NCBI GenBank assembly: GCA_013215815.1
Contig: JABSQP010000020.1
Span: forward strand, 1-36,562
Origin: Alphaproteobacteria bacterium
GTDB taxonomy: Bacteria > Pseudomonadota > Alphaproteobacteria > Micavibrionales > Micavibrionaceae
Reading direction: 5' to 3'
Length of the DNA stretch: 36,562 nucleotides
Below the pieces are notes generated by a model. It saw nothing but the letters and a program-made list of their open reading frames with translations, was not told the DNA's origin and did not search any database. Each line of letters begins with the position of its first letter. Position 1 is the stretch's first letter. Shown here piece by piece: positions 6,505-13,430 of this stretch. Made by a program: the position numbers and the translations under genes.

Positions 6505-7590
6505 ATGATAAGAGCTTTGTTCATATTTGCCGTTTACATGGTGTGCGCCCTTCCCGCTTGGGCGCAACAGCGTGCAAATGTAGAAAGTGCGCAAAACATC
6601 GCAAAGCAATTAAATGGCCGTGTGGATTTAGAAAGACTTCTCTCGGAACGCGTAAAAAACGCAGACGATCACAACTATCTCAGCTTCTCCTATGAAAACG
6701 ATCTTATTGGCGCGGGCACAGATGAGAATTATACAAGCGGCCTACGTGTTTCCTATTTTGATACAGAGACCTCTGTTCCTCCAGGTATTGATACACTGGC
6801 AGACATGATCCCGACATTTGATTTAAATGGAACAACCAGTACGTTTTTTACATTTGGTCAGAACATCTATACGCCAGAGAACATCAACATCAGGCAGCTT
6901 CAAAGAAATGATCGCCCTTATGCAGCATGGCTGTATGGATCCGTAGGTTTAGCAACAGCAGAAAACAACCACTTAGACGAACTTGAGGTAACTCTTGGCG
7001 TTGTCGGCCCTGAAGCACTCGGCGAACAAACACAAAAGCTTATTCACCGTCACGTAACAGATTCCGATATTCCAAAAGGATGGAGCAACCAACTCGATTT
7101 TGAGCCTGGAGTTATTCTCTCGTGGCGCCGCCGCTGGCCAGTATTTTATACAGCTAACATTGGTGATTTCCGTTTTCGTTTAGAACCCGACATCAATGTT
7201 TCTTTAGGGAACGTCTATACCTATGCAGGCACAGGTGGCGTGATTACTTTTGGCCCGTACAAGTCACGCTTGCAAGACACGCCGCCGCGCGTGAGGCCAG
7301 CCATGCCAGGCACTGGTTTTTTTGATACACCAGATCAAGAGTTCAACTGGTATTTATTTGCTGGCCTTGATGGCCGTGCTATCGGACGCAATATTTTCCT
7401 CGACGGAAATACATTTAAAGGCAGCCACAGTGTTGATAAAAGACATTTCGTCGCAGATGCCAACGCAGGCATCGCATTTGGCTATGATGATTATCGCCTA
7501 TCCTACACACTCAACTACCGCACGAAAGAGTTTGACGGACAAGATGATCCGAGCGTCTTTGGCTCTGTCACACTCACAACGCGTTTTTAA
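6505..7590 (+). CDS. LpxR family (DUF2219) outer-membrane protein
   Basis: A 361-aa protein with a signal peptide (residues 1-20, ending PAWA) and alternating beta strands up to a terminal aromatic residue (SVTLTTRF), the usual end of an outer-membrane barrel. The LpxR/DUF2219 signatures are present: SYENDL with Asn65-Asp66, ENYTSGLR with Ser78, DRPYAAWLY, and GPEALGEQTQKLIHRH with His181/His183. In Salmonella LpxR, such Asn, Asp, Ser and His residues build the calcium-dependent site that removes an acyloxyacyl chain from lipid A, so lipid A 3'-O-deacylase activity is possible but not shown. The ATG at 6505 is chosen because it starts the signal peptide; a TTG at 6471 lies inside the terminator stem. 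No Shine-Dalgarno sequence is seen. Confidence 0.78.
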   Translation: MIRALFIFAVYMVCALPAWAQQRANVESAQNIAKQLNGRVDLERLLSERVKNADDHNYLSFSYENDLIGAGTDENYTSGLRVSYFDTETSVPPGIDTLADMIPTFDLNGTTSTFFTFGQNIYTPENINIRQLQRNDRPYAAWLYGSVGLATAENNHLDELEVTLGVVGPEALGEQTQKLIHRHVTDSDIPKGWSNQLDFEPGVILSWRRRWPVFYTANIGDFRFRLEPDINVSLGNVYTYAGTGGVITFGPYKSRLQDTPPRVRPAMPGTGFFDTPDQEFNWYLFAGLDGRAIGRNIFLDGNTFKGSHSVDKRHFVADANAGIAFGYDDYRLSYTLNYRTKEFDGQDDPSVFGSVTLTTRF

Positions 7591-7659
7591 TTTAGAGAGT
7601 TTTCTCTTCCGAAAAGCTCTGTTATCATGTCGTCATTAGATACAAGGAAGGCTCTCATC

Positions 7660-7974
7660 ATGAATTACGACATCATCCATATTGCAGGAAAACCACATGT
7701 TCTTGTTCCTCTTCATGACTTCACTGCTCTAAAGAATGAAGGAAAAGACATGGCGCTTCCGGATGATGTGTTACAGCAGCTTTCTGTTGATCCTGACAAA
7801 GCAATTAAGATTGTGCGTAAGCACCGCGGCATGACGCAAGAGGATCTGGCGCAGGCGACAGGCCTTTCCCGCCCTTATCTCACCGAAATTGAAACAGGCC
7901 GCAAAGACGGCTCTATCAAAACGCTAAAGAGCCTTGCCCGCGCTTTGAATGTTCCTTTGGAGTTACTGGTGTAG
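7660..7974 (+). CDS. XRE-family transcriptional regulator (antitoxin-like)
   Basis: A 104-aa DNA-binding protein. The N-terminal part, MNYDIIHIAGKPHVLVPLHDF, resembles the short prefix seen in antitoxin-type regulators. A helix-turn-helix of the XRE/Cro type follows in the second half: IKIVRKHRGMTQEDLAQATG then LSRPYLTEIETGRKDGS and LKSLARALNVPLELL. The ATG at 7660 has AAGGA about 10 nt upstream and is preferred over an ATG at 7627. The stop TAG touches the ATG of the lipase gene, so they are translated in series. No toxin-like gene is adjacent, so this is either a solo regulator or one that controls the lipase. Confidence 0.85.
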   Translation: MNYDIIHIAGKPHVLVPLHDFTALKNEGKDMALPDDVLQQLSVDPDKAIKIVRKHRGMTQEDLAQATGLSRPYLTEIETGRKDGSIKTLKSLARALNVPLELLV

Positions 7975-8706
7975 ATGCGCCAAAACTTTAAATTTTTTAT
8001 TTTGATATTCACTCTACTTTTTTCATTACCCGCGCAAGCTGGTAATAAAGAAGAACTTGTTGTATTGCTACACGGCATAGCAAGAACATCCTCAAGCATG
8101 AACTCTATTGAGAGCATGTTACAGAAAGATGGATATACAACGTTAAATATAACCTACCCTTCAAAGAAGAAAGATCTCAATGGTCTTGCTGAATATCTGA
8201 AAAAAGAGCACCTAATAGATTCTCTATGGAAAGATTACAGTCATATACATGTTATCACACATTCTATGGGAGGATTAGTCGCTCGGCGTTATTTCGACAG
8301 ATATAAAAATGATATTCCTAAAGACAAACTAGGCAAAATCATAATGCTAGCACCGCCTAATAAGGGCAGTAAAATTGCAGATATCATGCAAACGCTACTA
8401 CCCTATAAGTGGTATTACGGCCCTTCCGGTAGTGAGTTAACAACAGAAGTTCAAAGGGATATAAAAAGCGATATATATTATGATTTGGGTGTTATAGCGG
8501 GAACAAAAGAGTGGCCCTATTTCGTTGCTGCATTTGTAATTCCTGGAAAAAGTGACGGTCGTGTCTCTGTCAACAATACAAAGATTAAAGGAATGACCGA
8601 CTTTTTAACCGTTAATGGGACTCATACATTCATAATGAACAAGCCCGAAGTTCACAGCCAAATCTTATATTTTCTTAGGCATTCTAAATTTAAGCATAAT
8701 AATTAA
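7975..8706 (+). CDS. Exported alpha/beta hydrolase, lipase type
   Basis: A 243-aa protein with a signal peptide (residues 1-22, ending PAQA) and the lipase-type hydrolase fold. LLHGIART at 31-38 supplies the oxyanion region. Ser97 in THSMGG is the nucleophile, Asp194 in GKSDGRV the acid and His217 in GTHTFI the base, in the expected order. It resembles single-domain lipases with PGAP1-like topology. The ATG directly follows the regulator's stop codon. Codon use is more AT-rich than in neighbours, with many ATA and AAA codons, which hints at more recent arrival. The last bases overlap the end of the convergent ATPase gene by 4 nt. Substrate unknown. Confidence 0.78.
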   Translation: MRQNFKFFILIFTLLFSLPAQAGNKEELVVLLHGIARTSSSMNSIESMLQKDGYTTLNITYPSKKKDLNGLAEYLKKEHLIDSLWKDYSHIHVITHSMGGLVARRYFDRYKNDIPKDKLGKIIMLAPPNKGSKIADIMQTLLPYKWYYGPSGSELTTEVQRDIKSDIYYDLGVIAGTKEWPYFVAAFVIPGKSDGRVSVNNTKIKGMTDFLTVNGTHTFIMNKPEVHSQILYFLRHSKFKHNN

Positions 8707-10187
8707 CGTTTTAAACCGCCCATAACACCGCGGACAATTTCGCGTGCGATTGTGCGGCCAATTGACGAGCTAACAGAACGCACTAAAGACTTAATTGCCG
8801 CTTCACCCACGCCTTGTCGGTTTGAGCTACGCTTCTTAGTTTTGGCTTTCTCTGCTGCCTCTTGCGCCGCTTCAGCTTGTTTTGCTGCTTTTTCAGCGCG
8901 TTTTTGCAAGATTTCGTAAGCACTCTCACGATCTTGGCTCTTATCATATTTTTCGCCAACACCATCAGCTTGCATTGCCATACGTTTTGCTTCCGCACTT
9001 GCTTGGCCTAATTTTGCCATTGGCGGGCGGATTAATGCACGCTCAACAATGGAAGGAGAACCCTTCCCTTCAAGTGTTGATACAAGTGCCTCACCCACAC
9101 CAAGCTCTGTAATAACGTCAGCAACTTCAAACTTTGGGTTTTCGCGGTACGTTTCAGCTGCTTGCTTAATTGCTTTTTGTTGCTTTGGTGTAAAGGCACG
9201 CAAGGCATGTTGAATACGATTGCCAAGTTGTCCAAGAACTGTATCGGGAACATCAGCTGGGTTTTGGGTAATGAAGAAAACACCAACACCTTTTGAGCGG
9301 ATCAAGCGAACAACTTGCTCTACTTTTTCAATCAGCGCTTTCGGCGCGTCATCAAATAGAAGGTGCGCTTCATCAAAGAAGAAAACGAATTTTGGTTTTT
9401 CCGCATCTCCCGCTTCTGGCAGTTCTTCAAAAAGTTCTGAAAGAAGCCAAAGCAAGAACGTCGCATAAAGACGCGGGCTGTTCATCAACTCATCAGCAGC
9501 CAAGATATTCACGTAACCTTTGCCGTCCATATCCGTGCGCATCAGATCATCAATCTCCAGCGCAGGTTCGCCAAAGAACTTATCACCGCCTTGGTCTTCA
9601 AGGCGCAGGAGTGAACGCTGAATGGCACCGATTGATTGCTTGCTCACCATACCGTAAGTCGATGAGATTTCTGACGCACGCTCTGCCATAGAAATAAGAA
9701 GTGCACGTAGATCTTTCAGATCCAAAAGAAGTATCACTTCTTCATCGGCAATGCGGAAGGCAATGTTCAAAACACCTTCTTGCGTGTCATTTAACTCTAA
9801 CATGCGAGAAAGAAGTAAAGGCCCAATCTCAGAGATTGTTGTACGAACTGGATGACCCTGCTTGCCAAACATATCCCAGAACGCCACTGGATAAGCACGA
9901 GATGGGTAATTTTCCAAACCAATCACTTCTGCTCGTTTAACAAGGAAGTCCTGCTTTTCCGAAGGCTGGCAAATACCGCTGAGATCGCCCTTAACATCCG
10001 CCATGAAAACAGGCACACCTGCATCAGAAAAACCTTCGGCCAAGTTTTGAAGCGTTACCGTCTTCCCAGTTCCTGTTGCACCCGCTACAAGACCATGCCT
10101 ATTTCCCCACTTGAGTTCAAAGTAAAGATTATTATCGGGGTTATCTGTTTCAGACCCGATGTAAATAGCATCGTCTCTTAGTGTCAT
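8703..10187 (-). CDS. HerA-like/DUF853 ATPase (YjgR-like)
   Basis: A 494-aa P-loop ATPase of the DUF853 (YjgR) family, related to HerA/FtsK-type motors. Walker A is GATGTGKT at 36-43 and the Walker B/DEAH segment is FVFFFDEAHLLF, with Asp272-Glu273. ADVKGDLSG near 63-71 and FITQNPADVPDTVLGQLGNR near 305-325 are family motifs. The C-terminus is a charged Lys/Ala-rich coiled coil (about 410-460) followed by a short region with SVSSSIGRTIAREIVRG, also seen in YjgR. The cellular job of YjgR is not established. It is the last gene of a grxC-nitrilase-yjgR series, 15 nt after the nitrilase stop. Confidence 0.9.
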   Translation of the reverse strand: MTLRDDAIYIGSETDNPDNNLYFELKWGNRHGLVAGATGTGKTVTLQNLAEGFSDAGVPVFMADVKGDLSGICQPSEKQDFLVKRAEVIGLENYPSRAYPVAFWDMFGKQGHPVRTTISEIGPLLLSRMLELNDTQEGVLNIAFRIADEEVILLLDLKDLRALLISMAERASEISSTYGMVSKQSIGAIQRSLLRLEDQGGDKFFGEPALEIDDLMRTDMDGKGYVNILAADELMNSPRLYATFLLWLLSELFEELPEAGDAEKPKFVFFFDEAHLLFDDAPKALIEKVEQVVRLIRSKGVGVFFITQNPADVPDTVLGQLGNRIQHALRAFTPKQQKAIKQAAETYRENPKFEVADVITELGVGEALVSTLEGKGSPSIVERALIRPPMAKLGQASAEAKRMAMQADGVGEKYDKSQDRESAYEILQKRAEKAAKQAEAAQEAAEKAKTKKRSSNRQGVGEAAIKSLVRSVSSSIGRTIAREIVRGVMGGLKR

Positions 10188-10202
10188 AGGAATTACTTTT
10201 TT

Positions 10203-11042
10203 TTAAAGTTTTGTTTCGTAAAAATCGAATTCACAATCATGCTGTAATGAAGGAACAGCAAAACGTGCTTTCGTTACATCTTCAAAATGAAGCTTACGCA
10301 GAATAAATCCCGGCGTATCTTCTGTACGCTCAGCAATCACTTTCCCCCAAGGATTAACAATCATCGAGTGCCCGTATGTTTCGCGTCCACCCTCGTGTGT
10401 TCCAACTTGCGCAGGTGCAATGACAAAACTACCTGTTTCAATTGCGCGCGCACGAAGCAATGTTTCCCAGTGTGCCTTTCCTGTCGGAACAGTAAAAGCG
10501 GAAGGAACAGCTATAATCTCAGCGCCTCTTTGTGCCATTGCACGATACATATAAGGAAAACGCACATCGTAACAAATTGAGAGCCCAACTGGCTTCCACG
10601 GTGTTTTAACCACGGCCGCTTTGTTGCCCGCTTCAACAGTTTCACTTTCTTTATGACTCTCACCTGTCGGTAGCTCGCAGTTAAACAGGTGCATCTTATC
10701 GTAAGACGCCATTAGCTGACCTGTCTTGCTAAATAGAAAAGAGCGGTTCGCCATTTTGGTTTCAGATACTTTGATTTTCATCGATCCAATCAAAAGCCAA
10801 ACACCGAGCTGCTTAGCCAACTCAGCGAAGAAAATAGGTCCCGGATGTTTTCCCGGTTCCAATGCTGTGGCAAGAGCATCTCCCGTTTCCTTACGAATAA
10901 AATCTGTATTCTCAGGAGTTGCTATAAATTCGGCGCCCTCTACAGCAGCTTCACGAATTAACTTCCCTGCCTGGGTTAGGTTTTCTTCAATGTCAGGCCC
11001 ACTCGTCATTTGAACGCAGGCCACAGTTAAAGGACTACTCAT
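10203..11042 (-). CDS. Carbon-nitrogen hydrolase (nitrilase superfamily, Nit1-like)
   Basis: A 279-aa enzyme with the nitrilase catalytic triad: Glu44 in TPENTD, Lys116 in YDKMHLF and Cys157 in SICYDVRFP. The arrangement, together with SYDKMHLFNCELP and CYDVRFPYMYRAMAQRGA, matches the Nit1/Nit2-type branch, which hydrolyses omega-amides such as deaminated glutathione. The start ATG overlaps the end of grxC by 8 nt, so the two are translationally coupled. A grxC-nitrilase pair next to comF is a familiar alphaproteobacterial arrangement, and a glutathione-repair role fits the grxC neighbour, though this is inference. Confidence 0.9.
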   Translation of the reverse strand: MSSPLTVACVQMTSGPDIEENLTQAGKLIREAAVEGAEFIATPENTDFIRKETGDALATALEPGKHPGPIFFAELAKQLGVWLLIGSMKIKVSETKMANRSFLFSKTGQLMASYDKMHLFNCELPTGESHKESETVEAGNKAAVVKTPWKPVGLSICYDVRFPYMYRAMAQRGAEIIAVPSAFTVPTGKAHWETLLRARAIETGSFVIAPAQVGTHEGGRETYGHSMIVNPWGKVIAERTEDTPGFILRKLHFEDVTKARFAVPSLQHDCEFDFYETKL

Positions 11043-11301
11043 TTAACAATCCATCCAATTTTCCTTGACCTTCCAGCGCGTGCAAATCGTCACAGCCTCC
11101 GATCAAATTATCGTTGATAAAAATTTGAGGCACCGATTTTGGTCCACCTGTGCGTTCAACCATCTTAGAACGCGCTGCCTCATCACCAGTAATATCGTAC
11201 CCCGTATACTCAACACCTTTATTATCGAGAAGCGCTCTTGCACGCATACAAAATGGACACGTTGTCCAGTAATACACTTCTACTTTTGCCGTCTGACTCA
11301 T
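11035..11301 (-). CDS. grxC: Glutaredoxin 3
   Basis: An 88-aa glutaredoxin, full length for the GrxC class. The dithiol active site is Cys15-Pro-Phe-Cys18 (TTCPFCMRA). The cis-proline loop SVPQIFIND and the GGCDDLHAL glutathione-binding turn are both present. It reduces protein disulfides and mixed disulfides with glutathione in the cytosol. A GAGGAA about 9 nt upstream supports the ATG at 11301. It is the first gene of the grxC-nitrilase-yjgR series and is divergent from the FAD-dependent hydroxylase, 53 bp away. Confidence 0.93.
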   Translation of the reverse strand: MSQTAKVEVYYWTTCPFCMRARALLDNKGVEYTGYDITGDEAARSKMVERTGGPKSVPQIFINDNLIGGCDDLHALEGQGKLDGLLNE

Positions 11302-11354
11302 TTCCAGAAATTCCTCGCTTTAATAATGTAACAAAATACTATAAAAACAAATGT

Positions 11355-12572
11355 ATGAAGACGAAAGCTTTAATTATTGGTGGTGGTATAGCAGGACTAA
11401 CGTTAGCGCTTCTTTTAGGAAAAACAGGCATTCAATGTGTTTTGGTTGATAGGGCGCCAATTTTAACAGATCAAAACGCCAAGGATTCAGGGCGTACTGT
11501 CGCTTTAATGAATAGCTCCGTCCAAATCCTAAGAGCCGCAGGCATATGGGAAAAAATCAAAGAATTTTCAACGCCTCTACAGCAAATGCGCCTGAAAGAC
11601 GATGGAAATCCCAATATCGAAGTAAAAGAGGTCAATTTTCCTGCATCAGAGATCAATTTAGAGCAGTTTGGTCACAATATACCTAACCTTCCGATGCAAA
11701 TGGCTCTGCAACAAGCCGCCACAGAAGAAGAAAACGTCACATACATCACAGAAGATGGTCTTTCCAGCTATACAACAAGTAACCATGATGTGACTGCACA
11801 ATTAGAAAGCGGAATAGAAATCAAAGCCCAAATTATCATTGGCTGTGATGGGCGCCGTTCTAAGGTCAGAGAAACAGCTGGCATTGATGTGCGTGAAGAA
11901 GAATACGGACAAAAAGCGATTACTTGCGTCATAAGCCACTCGAAACCCCATGAGTTCACTTCAACAGAGCACCACCGCCCTGGCGGCCCTTTCACAATCG
12001 TACCGCTCGAAGGTAATAAATCTAGCATTGTCTGGGTTGAAAAGACTGAGGAAGCAGACCGCCTTCTGTCTCTCCCCCGCGACTTATTTGAAAAAGCATT
12101 ACAAGACAGCTCCAAAGACTTAGTCGGCAAGGCCACACTGGAAACAAATCCAGAAAGCTGGCCACTCAAAAAACTTATTGCTGATCGTTTAACCGCGCAA
12201 AGAACGGCAATCGCCGCTGAAAGCGCGCACGTCATCAGCCCAATTGGCGCGCAAGGCCTCAACCTATCCCTGCGCGATATTGCAACGCTTGCCGAAACCA
12301 TTGTTGATGCGGCACGTAATGGCGAAGATGTAGGTTCTTCATTCGCCCTAAAACGATATGAAAACCGCCGCAAAGCTGACGTGATCACACGCGTTGAAGG
12401 TATTGACCGCTTCAACAAGATTGTCAGCAACAATATTGGCTTTCTCCGCGGTATGAGACGATCTGGCCTGATGGCTTTAAGCATACTCCCTCCACTCAAG
12501 CAATTCGTAATGCATCAGGGATTAGCACCATCGGCTGACGAGGGGCGTTTAATGCGTGGTGAAGCACTCTAA
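11355..12572 (+). CDS. UbiH/COQ6-family FAD-dependent hydroxylase
   Basis: A 405-aa flavoprotein monooxygenase of the UbiH/UbiF/COQ6 group. The Rossmann GGGIAGLTLALLL lies at residues 9-21, the DG motif is GCDGRRSKVRE, and the FAD/ribityl motif is SPIGAQGLNLSLRDIATLAE. GRTVALMNSSVQILRAAGIW is typical of the N-terminal half of ubiquinone hydroxylases. It probably adds a hydroxyl to the ubiquinone ring; which position cannot be told from sequence. The ATG at 11355 begins the Rossmann strand directly; longer in-frame starts reach into the divergent grxC gene and are unlikely. The stop overlaps the convergent comF stop by 4 nt. In related genomes comF and grxC often sit together, so this gene looks inserted between them. 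Confidence 0.87.
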   Translation: MKTKALIIGGGIAGLTLALLLGKTGIQCVLVDRAPILTDQNAKDSGRTVALMNSSVQILRAAGIWEKIKEFSTPLQQMRLKDDGNPNIEVKEVNFPASEINLEQFGHNIPNLPMQMALQQAATEEENVTYITEDGLSSYTTSNHDVTAQLESGIEIKAQIIIGCDGRRSKVRETAGIDVREEEYGQKAITCVISHSKPHEFTSTEHHRPGGPFTIVPLEGNKSSIVWVEKTEEADRLLSLPRDLFEKALQDSSKDLVGKATLETNPESWPLKKLIADRLTAQRTAIAAESAHVISPIGAQGLNLSLRDIATLAETIVDAARNGEDVGSSFALKRYENRRKADVITRVEGIDRFNKIVSNNIGFLRGMRRSGLMALSILPPLKQFVMHQGLAPSADEGRLMRGEAL

Positions 12573-13306
12573 CCGTTAATCTGATTGGGCCTCACAACCC
12601 GCGCAAGAGTGAGCACATTTACTTCTGCTGCCCCCGCTTTTTTAAGAATCTTCGCACACTCCTCAACAGTAGCGCCGCTCGTATACACATCATCAATGAG
12701 CAATATGGTTTTACCCTGAATAGAGAGCATATATTTAGGGTTCACAGCAAATGCCTTTTTGACATTCCTCTGACGATCTTTAACTCTCATATGCCCTTGG
12801 CTCTGAGTAGCACGAACGCGCAGCAAGCCATCCAATAAGTAGTTCTTATGACATTGTTTCGCCAGATAGGATGTCATGATGCCGGCCTGATTATAACGAC
12901 GCTGTATTAACCGCCAGCGATGCAACGGGACAGGCATCATATAATCCGTTTTTTCAATCAAATCGTCCCCAGCCTGCTTAAGCCACGGCAAAAACCCAAG
13001 AACATAGTGCGTTTTATCACCGTGTTTAAACGGTAAAATAAGATCTTTGGAAGCCTCATCATAAAATAGAGCTGCCCTCGCCTGATCGTAAATAGGAGGC
13101 GTTTTTAAACACGACGCGCAGGTATTACCTTCATGGCCATCATCAAAATCAAAAGGTACACCACATTTATTGCAATGGGGACTTGTCACAAAATTAAGCT
13201 CTGCCCAAGCTTGTGGCGATACCATCCCCTGCTTGTCAACGATATCTCCCGTTAAAATGCAACGTGGCGGCAAGACAAAATCTATGATTTTACGCATGGC
13301 AGACAT
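12569..13306 (-). CDS. comF: ComF family phosphoribosyltransferase-like protein
   Basis: A 245-aa ComF protein. The N-terminal zinc-ribbon-like part has Cys16 (PPRCILTGD), Cys45-x2-Cys48 (CNKCGVPF) and Cys63-x2-Cys66 (CASC). The C-terminal phosphoribosyltransferase-like domain carries the PRPP loop ILLIDDVYTSGATVEEC at about 201-217, preceded by PVPLHRWRLIQRRYNQA. ComF homologues act in handling of incoming single-stranded DNA during competence; outside naturally competent species the role is unclear. The ATG at 13306 is chosen because the family starts a few residues before the first Cys; upstream codons up to 13414 have no family match. The promoter region is shared with the divergent methyltransferase fusion gene. 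Confidence 0.87.
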   Translation of the reverse strand: MSAMRKIIDFVLPPRCILTGDIVDKQGMVSPQAWAELNFVTSPHCNKCGVPFDFDDGHEGNTCASCLKTPPIYDQARAALFYDEASKDLILPFKHGDKTHYVLGFLPWLKQAGDDLIEKTDYMMPVPLHRWRLIQRRYNQAGIMTSYLAKQCHKNYLLDGLLRVRATQSQGHMRVKDRQRNVKKAFAVNPKYMLSIQGKTILLIDDVYTSGATVEECAKILKKAGAAEVNVLTLARVVRPNQING

Positions 13307-13430
13307 GCAGAGTAGATTACCCTGACAATTAAAAAAAACGAGTGAAAAATATTTTCTATAATACTTGTTTTTGTGTTTACAGATGGGTTCGTTTTCACGT
13401 ATAACAAAACCCAATCAACAAATAATAAAA

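Noticed and set aside
11768-12499. 243-aa frame antisense to the FAD hydroxylase
   Set aside because: Ser/Arg-rich shadow frame with no domain and no start signal; the plus strand has the FAD motifs.
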